Source: Candidatus Izimoplasma sp. ZiA1
GTDB taxonomy: Bacteria; Bacillota_I; Bacilli_A; Izemoplasmatales; Izemoplasmataceae
Direction of reading: 5' to 3'
Length of the DNA: 64,000 nt
Assembly (NCBI GenBank): GCA_002285055.1
Contig: NQYJ01000003.1
Coordinates: 1 to 64,000, forward strand
This document shows, piece after piece, positions 17,749 through 26,135 of this stretch (the stretch's first letter is position 1; every line of letters begins with the position of its first letter). The translations under genes were made by a program, and so were the position numbers. Below the pieces are notes generated by a model. That model was not told the origin of the DNA. It did not search any database and saw nothing but the letters and a program-made list of their open reading frames with translations.

Positions 17749-17775
17749 AAAAAGGTAGACATTGTCTACCTTTTT
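17749..17775. terminator. Bidirectional terminator
   Basis: AAAAAGGTAGAC / GTCTACCTTTTT perfect 12-bp arms with an ATT loop, between convergent genes. A second, nested hairpin without a T-run (AGGTTTTA/TAAAACCT around ATGAAG/CTTCAT) lies just upstream at 17673-17720. Confidence 0.88.
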
Positions 17776-17780
17776 CGTTT

Positions 17781-17987
17781 CTATTGAGGATTGTTTATTA
17801 CTAATAAGTATCCACCTGTGAATACTAGAATTGTCCACACAATCATAAGAATCATAAAGCCTTTTTCACCCATCATTTTTAAGAAAATTTGAACTTTCTT
17901 AGTTCTCCAAATAAATGGTGGTTTCATCAAAATCGTGTAAAGATAAAAGATACTCACTATGATTAATGCTACTCCTAAATAATACAT
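17781..17987 (-). CDS. Small two-helix membrane protein, unknown function
   Basis: A 68-residue protein with two hydrophobic helices (about 3-20 and 46-63) separated by a basic loop (FIWRTKKVQ). AGGAGG sits 6 bases before the ATG, so it is a real gene. It lies 9 bases after the second exporter permease gene and is the last gene of the TetR/ABC operon; it may be an accessory subunit of that exporter. Confidence 0.65.
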   Translation of the reverse strand: MYYLGVALIIVSIFYLYTILMKPPFIWRTKKVQIFLKMMGEKGFMILMIVWTILVFTGGYLLVINNPQ

Positions 17988-17996
17988 TTGAACCTC

Positions 17997-18719
17997 CTAT
18001 AAATTTGATTTTTTTGAATATAATTTTAATAAGAAAAATAGTAAAACTAAGTTATAAACAACACCTAGTATAAAGTATACAGTAAAAGTAAAATTAGTCT
18101 CAAAGCTTGGTATTAATTCCATCTGGATTAATCTTGAAGTCCAAAAACCAGGAGCGATATATAAAAACATTTCTTTCCAACTAAGAACATAAAACGCTAT
18201 TACTGGTAGAATTAGAATTAATCCACTCATCTTCATAACAACAAATCCTTCAACCTTATTTGTTGAAAAAGAGTTGACAATTAGAGCTACACCTGGGGCT
18301 TGTAGCGCTCCGGTCATTGAAATTAAGATAATAGTAAATACACTTGCATCTGGTATAAAGTTAGTTGCAAGTACTAGTACTAGAGTTGAGATGAAACCAA
18401 AAATGTAACTGATTACTAGTTTGACAATAACATAATATTTCACAGAAATTGGAGTTATTTTAAGACTCATTAAAACAAGATCGTCTTTGTCATCTAGTAA
18501 AGTAAAAGCTGATATTGCTCCAAAAACATAACCTGTTAGAAGTATTAAAAACATAGCTACTATTTCTGGGATTAAACTATTTGCTGGAGAATTATCTCGA
18601 ATATATGGGATTAAGAAATAACCAATTGTTCCAAGTATTACTGGGTAAATTGAGAAGAAAATATACATTTTGTCTCTTGTGATATTTCTTAGTTCTGCTT
18701 TGATAATTGTTTTAATCAT
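17997..18719 (-). CDS. ABC-2 type transporter permease
   Basis: A 240-residue integral membrane protein with about six helices and the layout of ABC-2 export permeases (N-terminal amphipathic KAELRNITRDK before the first helix). It forms an export pore with the neighbouring permease, driven by the ATPase encoded upstream. GGGGTG precedes the ATG. The cargo is unknown; the TetR regulator suggests a toxic or signalling small molecule. Confidence 0.83.
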   Translation of the reverse strand: MIKTIIKAELRNITRDKMYIFFSIYPVILGTIGYFLIPYIRDNSPANSLIPEIVAMFLILLTGYVFGAISAFTLLDDKDDLVLMSLKITPISVKYYVIVKLVISYIFGFISTLVLVLATNFIPDASVFTIILISMTGALQAPGVALIVNSFSTNKVEGFVVMKMSGLILILPVIAFYVLSWKEMFLYIAPGFWTSRLIQMELIPSFETNFTFTVYFILGVVYNLVLLFFLLKLYSKKSNL

Positions 18720-18722
18720 TTG

Positions 18723-19454
18723 TTACACCCCACTTTGTTTTACAGCGTAATCTTGGAATTTTGGTAGTACAAAATATTTATAACCAAGAATTCCTAAAAC
18801 TATCAAGTAACTTAGACTAAAGTAATATTTATATGTGAACTCATAATCCTTAAATGCTGCTAAGATTATTTCTTGTCCAGCTTGAATTGGATTTATTAAT
18901 AGTATGGCTTCCCATATTGGTCCGCTAATTACATTAAGTAAGAATAATACTGAAGGAACAAAAAGCACAAAACTAAAGATCATAACGTTAACTAGCATCC
19001 CTGTAAAGTCTTTTTGATAATAAGCCATAAAGACACCAAGAGTTGTATGAAAAGCTGTAGTTAGAAGAATTGCGATAACAACAAGAGGGATATTGATACT
19101 AACATCTTTTATAATCATAAAGACTGTTATTATTAATGCAGATGCAAACATATTATGTAATGTGTTTGCTAATACTTTTGATAACACTAGTTCTGAATTT
19201 GTAACTGGAGTCACTAACATTGTAGAGATAGTAGACTCTGATTTTTCAAAGAACATAACCGCTCCAACATACATGATACTCATCATTGTTGCATCCATGA
19301 CAAGGACAAATGGTAACATTGTATCTAAACTAGAATCAAGGAAAAACAGAAATACTCCCCATATTAATGCTACTAGTACACTAACACTTGTTAAGTTATA
19401 TTTGTGAAGTCTATGGAGTTCACCTTTTACTAAAATAGCTAAACGACTATTCAT
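18723..19454 (-). CDS. ABC-2 type transporter permease (fluoroquinolone-exporter-like)
   Basis: A 243-residue membrane protein with six predicted helices, opening with VKGELHRLHKYNLT, typical of the cytoplasmic pre-helix of ABC-2 permeases. It overlaps the ATPase gene by 8 bases and is followed 3 bases later by the second permease, so the two probably form a heterodimer. Confidence 0.83.
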   Translation of the reverse strand: MNSRLAILVKGELHRLHKYNLTSVSVLVALIWGVFLFFLDSSLDTMLPFVLVMDATMMSIMYVGAVMFFEKSESTISTMLVTPVTNSELVLSKVLANTLHNMFASALIITVFMIIKDVSINIPLVVIAILLTTAFHTTLGVFMAYYQKDFTGMLVNVMIFSFVLFVPSVLFLLNVISGPIWEAILLINPIQAGQEIILAAFKDYEFTYKYYFSLSYLIVLGILGYKYFVLPKFQDYAVKQSGV

Positions 19455-20304
19455 CTTTAAGTCCTACTCCTGTAACTTTAATAAAAATATCTTCAAGAGT
19501 TGTTTCTCCACTATGAATTGTTTCAATATCTTTTGTTTGTAAAAGGTTAATAAACTCACTGTTTTTTCCAATGTTATCCATTGGGAATTCTACTTTTATT
19601 GTTTCGTTGTTTTCCTTATATTCAACATTCATACTACGTTTACCATATTTGATTTTTAGGTTCCTAGGGGAATCCATTTCTTTTATTTCACCATCAACAA
19701 TAAATGCAACTCGGTCACATAATTGATCAATATCGCTCATGATATGACTTGTAATAAAGACAGTACCGCCATCAGCTCTGAACTCTCTAATCATGTCTTT
19801 TAAGATCATTGCATTTTTGGGGTCTAATCCATTAGTTGGTTCATCTAAGAATAACATCTCAGGTTCATTTAATAATGCTCTTACAATATTTAACCTGATT
19901 TTCATCCCTTTACTAAATTCACCAACCATTTTATCTTTATCTTCCCATAAGCCTACTCTTTTCATTAATGTTTCAATATCAGCATTCTTTTTGTATAGTT
20001 TTAAAAAGAATTCAATATTTTCTAAAGCTGTCATTTTAGAGAAATGGATAGGCATTTCAAAACTAACACCAATACTTTCATAAAAATCATCTTTGTACTC
20101 TGTGATATCTTTACCGTTATACGAAATTTTACCTCTAAAATCTTCAAGAATCTTAATCATGATTTTTTGAGTTGTAGATTTTCCAGCTCCACTTGGTCCA
20201 AGAAAACCAAATATTTCACCTTTATTTATTTCAAAATCAATACCATTAATTACATCTGATTCATTCTTTGGGTACTTAAATTTCAAACCTTCAACCTTAA
20301 ACAT
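19447..20304 (-). CDS. ABC exporter ATP-binding protein
   Basis: A 285-residue ATPase: Walker A GPSGAGKS (about 35-42), signature FSKGMKIRL, Walker B MLFLDEPTNGLD and switch histidine in TSHI. The C-terminal 70 residues are the extension usual in ABC-2 exporters. The ATG at 20302-20304 has AAAGGTG upstream; the GTG at 20313 lies within that site. It directly follows the TetR gene and is co-regulated with it. Confidence 0.93.
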   Translation of the reverse strand: MFKVEGLKFKYPKNESDVINGIDFEINKGEIFGFLGPSGAGKSTTQKIMIKILEDFRGKISYNGKDITEYKDDFYESIGVSFEMPIHFSKMTALENIEFFLKLYKKNADIETLMKRVGLWEDKDKMVGEFSKGMKIRLNIVRALLNEPEMLFLDEPTNGLDPKNAMILKDMIREFRADGGTVFITSHIMSDIDQLCDRVAFIVDGEIKEMDSPRNLKIKYGKRSMNVEYKENNETIKVEFPMDNIGKNSEFINLLQTKDIETIHSGETTLEDIFIKVTGVGLKDE

Positions 20305-20305
20305 A

Positions 20306-20929
20306 TTATTCACCTTTTAGAATACCTTTCTTAAATATTAGTATTATATCTTCAATTCTTTTTGTCATTTTTTTTAGATCTATTGTTTTACTATTTTCAT
20401 TTAATTCATCTAGCGCAACATTAGTTGTCATATCAACAACAAGTTTTGCTAGAACATGAGAGTTTATTTCAGGATTGATTTTTCCTAGACGTTTGTCTTC
20501 TTCAATATAGTTGATATAATATTGTAATCCTTTATCAAGTGCATCTTTTAATAGTTCATCATACATTTGTCCCTTTGATGATAATAACTGACCCATCATC
20601 GAAACATAAAGTGGATGATTTAATGCAAAACTAGCTCCTCTTATGTATAGTTCTCTAAACAAATCTAAGAAAGATAGTTTTTCTGGATTAATCAACAAAT
20701 CCTCTAGATATTCTAGTTTTGCATTTGTAATGTGGGTAAATAAATATTTGTATAAATCACTTTTATCCACAAAATATTGATAAAAACTGCCTCGTGGAAT
20801 ACCAGCAGACTTTATGATAGATGAAAGTTTAACCTCATCATAACTATAAGTAGCAAATTCCCTCACTGATGAATCAATAATTCTTTGTCTTTTATCATTA
20901 TCAAGATTAAAAAATGTTTCTTTTGGCAA
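20306..20929 (-). CDS. TetR/AcrR-family repressor of the ABC exporter
   Basis: A 207-residue TetR regulator with the standard start PKETFFNLDNDKRQRI, a helix-turn-helix (KLSSIIKSAGIPRGSFYQYF, about 31-50), and a ligand-binding C-terminal half. TTG at 20929 is chosen because AGGAGG is 8 bases upstream and family members begin at this MPKxTFFNL; the GTG at 20938 overlaps the ribosome site. Two matching palindromes flank its promoter, so autorepression and control of the exporter are expected. Confidence 0.88.
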   Translation of the reverse strand: MPKETFFNLDNDKRQRIIDSSVREFATYSYDEVKLSSIIKSAGIPRGSFYQYFVDKSDLYKYLFTHITNAKLEYLEDLLINPEKLSFLDLFRELYIRGASFALNHPLYVSMMGQLLSSKGQMYDELLKDALDKGLQYYINYIEEDKRLGKINPEINSHVLAKLVVDMTTNVALDELNENSKTIDLKKMTKRIEDIILIFKKGILKGE

Positions 20930-20944
20930 TGATATCACCTCCTA

Positions 20945-20958
20945 TGACACGGTTGTCA
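20945..20958. promoter_or_regulatory. TetR operator 1
   Basis: TGACACGGTTGTCA, an inverted repeat around the predicted start of transcription of the exporter operon. It shares the pattern TGACACNGNTGTCA with operator 2. Confidence 0.7.
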
Positions 20959-20965
20959 TATTTTA

Positions 20966-20994
20966 ATTATATACTCGAAAAGAATAGATGTCAA
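20966..20994 (-). promoter_or_regulatory. Consensus promoter of the TetR/exporter operon
   Basis: On the minus strand TTGACA (20989-20994) and TATAAT (20966-20971) are both perfect, 17 bases apart. It is bracketed by two operators, so it is probably strong and tightly repressed. Confidence 0.85.
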
Positions 20995-21001
20995 CAAAAA
21001 A

Positions 21002-21015
21002 TGACACTGGTGTCA
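21002..21015. promoter_or_regulatory. TetR operator 2
   Basis: TGACACTGGTGTCA, perfect six-base arms around two bases, lying just upstream of the -35 box of the exporter promoter. Confidence 0.7.
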
Positions 21016-21034
21016 CAAAAATTAATTTGATGAT

Positions 21035-21101
21035 TATCGAAATAAATATTGACATTCTTATAAAATGTGATAAAATTCATTTTGACAGGTATCGAAATGA
21101 A
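21035..21101 (+). promoter_or_regulatory. Promoter flanked by direct repeats, upstream of the ArsR/DUF2087 pair
   Basis: TATCGAAATAAA (21035-21046) and TATCGAAATGAA (21090-21101) are direct repeats 55 bases apart. They bracket TTGACA (21049-21054) and TAAAAT (21071-21076, 16-base spacing, extended TG). The second copy covers the transcript start. The neighbouring ArsR-type regulator is the likely binder (inference). Confidence 0.5.
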
Positions 21102-21115
21102 TAGGAGTAATAAAC

Positions 21116-21484
21116 ATGGAAAAAATAGAAAAATATAAAAAAGCATTAGTAAAAATTAGAGAAAATACAAGTTTAAAAAAAGAGGAATTATATGCTGATT
21201 CTAAATATGATGAGTCAAAGTTTGAAAAGATTAAAGAAAATGTTATTGATATCTATTTGAGAATGATAAACGTTACGATAAAACAGTCTAATCAAAACGT
21301 GGATAAGTTTATAGAACTGTATCCAAAATTTTTTGAGAAGATCCCAAAAAACTGGAAAACTAGCTTAGATGAAGCTAAGAAAAACAATGATTTTGAGAAC
21401 GTATTTATTGAGGAAATAAAGATTGAAACTATGGAAAAAATTAAAAGAGTATTTGAAAATTCATTAGGATTAAATAATGAGTAA
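21116..21484 (+). CDS. Small helical protein of unknown function, paired with an ArsR regulator
   Basis: A 122-residue, highly charged, probably all-helical soluble protein; I do not recognise a family. No Cys, His cluster or membrane segment is visible. The ATG has TAGGAG 9 bases upstream. It overlaps the following regulator gene by 8 bases, so the two are translated together and probably work in one response. Confidence 0.65.
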   Translation: MEKIEKYKKALVKIRENTSLKKEELYADSKYDESKFEKIKENVIDIYLRMINVTIKQSNQNVDKFIELYPKFFEKIPKNWKTSLDEAKKNNDFENVFIEEIKIETMEKIKRVFENSLGLNNE

Positions 21485-22040
21485 TACTATTGAAGTTTTT
21501 AAATGTTTAAGTGATAAATCAAGATTAAATATCCTCAATTTATTGATTAAAAAACCTATGTATGTGGAATTGATATCAAAATCTCTTAAACTTGCTGCAT
21601 CAACTGTTTCTTTTCATCTTAAGAAACTTGAGAAAGCAGGTCTTGTGAGAAGTGAAAAAGACCAGTATTACACAATGTATTATGTGAATGAATCTGTATT
21701 CAATCAAAAATTAATTGAGTTAATACTAGTTGAAAATAAAGATTCAAAGTCGCAAGAAAAAAGACAAGATGAATATCATCAAAAAGTGTTAGATGCTTTC
21801 TTTGAGAATAATAAAATCAAACAAATACCTGTACAAAGAAAAAAACGTATTATTATTTTAAAAGAAATCGCAAAGTCATTTGAGTTAAGTAAAAAATATA
21901 CTGAAAATGAAGTGAATGAAATTATTCTGAAGTTTCATGATGATTATTGTTTTATTAGAAGAGAGTTCATCATGGAAAAATTATTTGTAAGGGATAATGG
22001 AATCTATCAGAAACTAACTTTTGAGGATAGTAAAGAATAG
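21477..22040 (+). CDS. ArsR-type regulator with C-terminal DUF2087 domain
   Basis: A 187-residue protein. Residues 1-75 are an ArsR winged helix (LSDKSRLNILNLL...AASTVSFHLKKLEKAGLVR). Residues about 105-180 match DUF2087 (QIPVQRKKRIIILKEIAKSF...VNEIILKFHDDYCFIRREFI). This pairing is common in Firmicutes but its signal is unknown. The ArsR part lacks the CxC metal site, so it is probably not a metal sensor. A terminator follows directly. Confidence 0.85.
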   Translation: MSNTIEVFKCLSDKSRLNILNLLIKKPMYVELISKSLKLAASTVSFHLKKLEKAGLVRSEKDQYYTMYYVNESVFNQKLIELILVENKDSKSQEKRQDEYHQKVLDAFFENNKIKQIPVQRKKRIIILKEIAKSFELSKKYTENEVNEIILKFHDDYCFIRREFIMEKLFVRDNGIYQKLTFEDSKE

Positions 22041-22067
22041 AGGAATATATAAATCCTCTATTTTTTG
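22038..22067 (+). terminator. Rho-independent terminator
   Basis: TAGAGGA / TCCTCTA arms, the first overlapping the stop codon, followed by TTTTTTG. Confidence 0.8.
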
Positions 22068-22095
22068 TTATAATTATAATAGGTGGTGATATTTT

Positions 22096-23529
22096 GTGAT
22101 AAAATATTTGAAATATCTTATTATATGTAGTTTTATCATTATTCTTACTTCTTGTTCAAACAAAGAAGAAGACTTTATTATGGATGATTTTGATATCAAT
22201 GATATTACGATTAACAGTTATTTTCTTGATTTGGTTTTAGATGATGAAGAAGATAATTTGGATGTGTCTGGTAAATTAGTCTATATAAATGATCGAGCAG
22301 TTCTTGATAATATAGTACTTATGATTTATCCAAACGCCTATAATAATGGATCATTCTTCTATAATGTTGATATTGAATATTTGAAGATAAACGGTAAGAG
22401 TTATGATTTTGATTATGTCAATAGTGATAATACGGCTTATAAGATTGAGCTAGATGAAATCATTAATATTAATGAAAAAATAGATATTGATTTTAAGTAT
22501 AATTTTTCTTATTGGGATACTGATAGAATTTATGAAAATGAGAATTATTTTGTTACTATGTTTTTTTATCCGTTTGTTGCAGATTACACTGATGGCGAGT
22601 TTGATTTAGATACATATACCTTTAGTGGTGAATCTTATTTTAATGAAATAGGTAACTATAAAGTAAGTATAAATGTTCCAAAGGAATATAAAGTTGGACA
22701 TTCTGGTAATCTTATAGATGAAGTTGTATTAGATGATAGAAAACGTTTAGATGTAGAACTTATCAATGGCCGTGACTTTTCGTTTAGTGCTTATCAAGAT
22801 TACTCGATATACAATAGTGACATAGAGGGCATAGATGTTAAAATACTTTCAAAAAAAGAACTTAGTGATTATGATAGAAATAAAGTGTTTATCTATGCAA
22901 GGGATACAATTAAGATGATGGAAAGTAAAGTTGGGGATTATCCTTATGATTTTTTAACAATTGAACTAGGTGATATATATGGGATGGAGAGTTCAACTAT
23001 TATATATAACTCTGATAACATTTCTGAAACAACAATTGTTCATGAAATAATCCATCAATGGATATATTCATTGATTGGAAATAATCAATCAAATGAATCA
23101 TTTTTTGATGAAGCACTTACAAGTTACATAACCGGGTTATATTATAAAGAATATTATAATTCTTATAGTTTTGATGAAGGGTATTTTCTAAGTTATAATA
23201 GCTTAGATTTTAGGTTTACAGAAAGATTTAAAAACGCTTTAGGAATCAGTATGTTAGATTTTGTGGATAACTTTGATGCGGATTACGGATTTGTAATTTA
23301 TATCCATGGAGCAACACTTTATAAACATTATGTGGATAACTTCTTAGATTCTGATACTGATTTATTCTTTAATGCTTTAAAGACACTATATGATAATTAT
23401 AGCTATAAAGAAGTGACTGTTGAAGAATGGCTAAATCTTCTTGAAGAGACAACAGGAGTAGATATTACTTATGAATGGTTTATGATGCAACTAAATAGTT
23501 TTCAAGATCCAAGTAATATTCCTGGTTAA
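22096..23529 (+). CDS. Lipoprotein M1-like zinc metallopeptidase
   Basis: A 477-residue secreted lipoprotein. A signal peptide ends in the lipobox LTSC (Cys about residue 20). The gluzincin active site is clear: HEIIHQW (HExxH) with the downstream glutamate in ESFFDEALTSY, as in M1 aminopeptidases. The N-terminal 200 residues are a beta-rich domain like that of M1 enzymes. It probably acts outside the membrane on peptides. The start is GTG with GGTGGTGATA upstream. It stands between its own terminator-defined neighbour and the permease pair. Confidence 0.85.
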   Translation: MIKYLKYLIICSFIIILTSCSNKEEDFIMDDFDINDITINSYFLDLVLDDEEDNLDVSGKLVYINDRAVLDNIVLMIYPNAYNNGSFFYNVDIEYLKINGKSYDFDYVNSDNTAYKIELDEIININEKIDIDFKYNFSYWDTDRIYENENYFVTMFFYPFVADYTDGEFDLDTYTFSGESYFNEIGNYKVSINVPKEYKVGHSGNLIDEVVLDDRKRLDVELINGRDFSFSAYQDYSIYNSDIEGIDVKILSKKELSDYDRNKVFIYARDTIKMMESKVGDYPYDFLTIELGDIYGMESSTIIYNSDNISETTIVHEIIHQWIYSLIGNNQSNESFFDEALTSYITGLYYKEYYNSYSFDEGYFLSYNSLDFRFTERFKNALGISMLDFVDNFDADYGFVIYIHGATLYKHYVDNFLDSDTDLFFNALKTLYDNYSYKEVTVEEWLNLLEETTGVDITYEWFMMQLNSFQDPSNIPG

Positions 23530-23607
23530 TAGTTTGAAAAACAAAGAATTGATTTAATTGATTATATTCTAGAAATGGAATATAATCTTTTTGATAGGAG
23601 AGATAAA

Positions 23608-24090
23608 ATGGGTATTGAAACATATTTGCTTTATGCGTTGACATTAATATTGTTAGTTTTTTCATTCTTTAATGATAAAAAGAAAACAGTTAAGGGTTTA
23701 AAAAAAGGAATCAAAATGTTTTTTAAGATTCTTCCGGTATTAATTCCTCTATTTTTATTTGTAGGAATATTATTAACTATTGTAACACCTGATTTCATTT
23801 CAAGTATTCTTGGAGAAGACAGTGGGTTATTAGGAATGATTGCAGCAATGGTTGTTGGTTCAATTACTTTTATGCCTCCTTTTGTTGCATATCCACTTGG
23901 TGTAGATTTGCTAAATAATGGAGCAGCTTATCCACAAGTAGCTGGATTATTAGTTACTTTAATGAGTGTTGGATTAGTATATTTTGCCGCAGAAAGTAAG
24001 TTCTTTAGCAAAAAATCAGCAATTATTAGAAATTTGGTTAGCTTTATTGGGGCAATTGTAGTTATTATAGTTGTAATGGTGATGTACTAA
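23608..24090 (+). CDS. Half-size permease, first of a pair (PF03773/ArsP-like)
   Basis: A 160-residue membrane protein with four to five helices. The core signature GSITFMPPFVAYPLG...LLNNGAAYPQV resembles one half of the DUF318/ArsP permease family, whose full-length members have two such halves. It probably pairs with the next gene product. The start at 23608 has TAGGAG upstream; an in-frame ATG at 23575 has none. It ends one base into the next ATG. Confidence 0.72.
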   Translation: MGIETYLLYALTLILLVFSFFNDKKKTVKGLKKGIKMFFKILPVLIPLFLFVGILLTIVTPDFISSILGEDSGLLGMIAAMVVGSITFMPPFVAYPLGVDLLNNGAAYPQVAGLLVTLMSVGLVYFAAESKFFSKKSAIIRNLVSFIGAIVVIIVVMVMY

Positions 24091-24623
24091 TGAAAAAATG
24101 GATATTAAAAAATAAATTCTTAGTTATTTCACTACTAATGTTAATAATAATGACTTTTGTTGACTATCATTTAAGTATCGAAGCTTTAAGGAATAGTGGG
24201 TCTCAATTACTTACAATGTTGATGGTAGTTCCCCCTATATTTATATTAATCGGATTATTTGATGTATATATACCAAGAGAAACAATGATTAAATTAATGG
24301 GCGAAAAATCTGGATTAAAAGGAATGAGTTTGGCTTTTCTTCTTGGTGCATTTAGTGCAGGGCCAACAATTGCAGCGTTTCCAATAGCTGTTGTAATGAT
24401 AAAAAAAGGTGCTAAGTATTCAAATGTTTTATTTTTCTTAATGGTATGGAGTTCTCTTAAAATTCCAATTGTATTTTTTCAAATAACAACGATTGGATTA
24501 AAATTTAGTCTAATAATAAATATAACCATGTTAGTGGTATTTGCAATAGGTGCCATAATAAGTGAAAAAGTATTTACTAAAGAAGAAATTAAATTAATTG
24601 AAGAGAAAGCAAATAATTATTAA
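24090..24623 (+). CDS. Half-size permease, second of a pair (PF03773/ArsP-like)
   Basis: A 177-residue membrane protein with about five helices. Its core GAFSAGPTIAAFPIAV...MIKKGAKYSNV repeats the pattern of the preceding protein, so the two look like the halves of one permease encoded separately. It overlaps its partner by one base (TAATG), implying equal synthesis. Cargo unknown; no metal regulator is adjacent. Confidence 0.72.
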   Translation: MKKWILKNKFLVISLLMLIIMTFVDYHLSIEALRNSGSQLLTMLMVVPPIFILIGLFDVYIPRETMIKLMGEKSGLKGMSLAFLLGAFSAGPTIAAFPIAVVMIKKGAKYSNVLFFLMVWSSLKIPIVFFQITTIGLKFSLIINITMLVVFAIGAIISEKVFTKEEIKLIEEKANNY

Positions 24624-24658
24624 AAAACCACCGAATTTTATTCGGTGGTTTTTATTAG
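24624..24658. terminator. Bidirectional terminator
   Basis: AAAACCACCGAA / TTCGGTGGTTTT perfect 12-bp arms with a TTTTA loop; T-runs exist in both readings. Confidence 0.9.
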
Positions 24659-25404
24659 TTGAACCATTTATTGATCAAAAGAGTAATTGTTCCATTTTCA
24701 TTTAATGTTGCTAAAGCTTTGTTTATTTCATCTTTGTATATTGAGTTTTTCCCAAGAGCAATTGCGTTACCAAGAGTTGCTTCAGAGACATAATCAAGTT
24801 TAGTTTTAATAATGAAATCATTACTATCTACAATTGAATCAGCTACAAGACTTTCTACAAGGATTCCATCAATATTGTTTGATTTAATTTCTTCAAGAAG
24901 TTGAGTGTTTGTATTTCTGAGCTCAACAGTAAAGTTATATAAACTACTAAGTTCATTTAGAATCTCTGCTTGAACAGTCCCAATTTGTGCAGAAAGTGTT
25001 AGTCCACTTAAATCTTCTAAATTATTGTATGTTTGATCTTCTTTAAACAGAAGAAAATTCTCTAATCCTGATAGCTCATTGAAGTAGACGTTACTAAAAT
25101 CAATGACTTTTTCTCTTTCTTTTGTAGGAGTAATACCAGCAATTGCGATATCAGCTTTATAAGTTTGTAGGGATGCAATAATTCCATCAAAATTCACATC
25201 ACGATACTCTATTTCAATACCCATTTCTAAGGCAATTGCATCCATTAAGTCGATGTCAAAACCAATTAGATTCCCTTGATCATCGACCATTTCATAGGGT
25301 TCGTAACCTGAAGATGTTAATACTATAATTTTTGAATTTTCTTTACTACATGATGCTAGTAATAAAGATGTAGTTAGTGTTAATAATAAAAATATTTTTT
25401 TCAT
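24655..25404 (-). CDS. Amino-acid ABC transporter substrate-binding lipoprotein
   Basis: A 249-residue family-3 solute-binding protein. The signal peptide ends in lipobox LLASC (Cys19). Typical motifs are GYEPYEMVDDQGNLIGFDIDLMDAIA and DVNFDGIIASLQTYKADIAIAG. It captures a polar amino acid outside the membrane for the permease and ATPase encoded upstream. It is the third gene of a T-box-controlled operon, so its ligand is probably the amino acid read by that T-box. Confidence 0.9.
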   Translation of the reverse strand: MKKIFLLLTLTTSLLLASCSKENSKIIVLTSSGYEPYEMVDDQGNLIGFDIDLMDAIALEMGIEIEYRDVNFDGIIASLQTYKADIAIAGITPTKEREKVIDFSNVYFNELSGLENFLLFKEDQTYNNLEDLSGLTLSAQIGTVQAEILNELSSLYNFTVELRNTNTQLLEEIKSNNIDGILVESLVADSIVDSNDFIIKTKLDYVSEATLGNAIALGKNSIYKDEINKALATLNENGTITLLINKWFN

Positions 25405-25415
25405 GATTTTCTCCT

Positions 25416-26135
25416 TTAAGATATTTTAGATATAAAAGTTTTTAACTCTTTTGTTTTTGGTGAGTTAAACAAAGTTTTACTATTACCTTGTTCAATAATA
25501 ATTCCATCCTTCATAAAAATTACTTCATCAGCAACTTCTTTTGCGAAGTCCATTTCATGGGTAACTATTAAGCTTGTTAATCCTTCTTCCTTAAGCTTTT
25601 TGATTAAATCTAAGACCTCTTTTACCATTAGTGGATCAAGAGCACTTGTAGGCTCATCAAATAGAATGGCCTTAGGATTTATAGCTAAACCTCTAGCAAT
25701 CGCAACTCGCTGTTTCTGCCCACCACTTAGATTATGAGGATAGCTATTAATTTTTTCAGTTAATTGTATTTTGTTAAGTAAATATTCTACTTTATCCTTA
25801 ATTTCATTTTTCGTATAATTATAATGAGCTTTCAAAGGATAAGATATGTTTTCAAAAACACTCATATTTGAGAATAGATTAAAGTTTTGAAACACCATAC
25901 TTACTTCTTTTCTCAAATCCATAAAATCATTTTTTGTTGTTATTGTTTTTCCTTGATATAGTATTTCACCACTATCAATTTTAACTAAACCATTTATTGA
26001 CCTTAGAAGCGTACTTTTTCCGCTCCCACTATTTCCAATTATTACTGTTGTTTTTCCAACAGGGATTGACACAGAAACATTTTTTAACACTTGGTTATCA
26101 CCAAATGATTTTGATATGTTTTTTAGATTAATCAT
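25416..26135 (-). CDS. Amino-acid ABC transporter ATP-binding protein (GlnQ/ArtM type)
   Basis: A 239-residue ATPase: Walker A GNSGSGKS, Q-loop VFQNFNLF, signature LSGGQKQRVAIARG, Walker B AILFDEPTSALDP and H-loop TH. The FQNFNLF form is typical of polar-amino-acid importers. Its start overlaps the permease gene by 8 bases. Confidence 0.93.
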   Translation of the reverse strand: MINLKNISKSFGDNQVLKNVSVSIPVGKTTVIIGNSGSGKSTLLRSINGLVKIDSGEILYQGKTITTKNDFMDLRKEVSMVFQNFNLFSNMSVFENISYPLKAHYNYTKNEIKDKVEYLLNKIQLTEKINSYPHNLSGGQKQRVAIARGLAINPKAILFDEPTSALDPLMVKEVLDLIKKLKEEGLTSLIVTHEMDFAKEVADEVIFMKDGIIIEQGNSKTLFNSPKTKELKTFISKIS

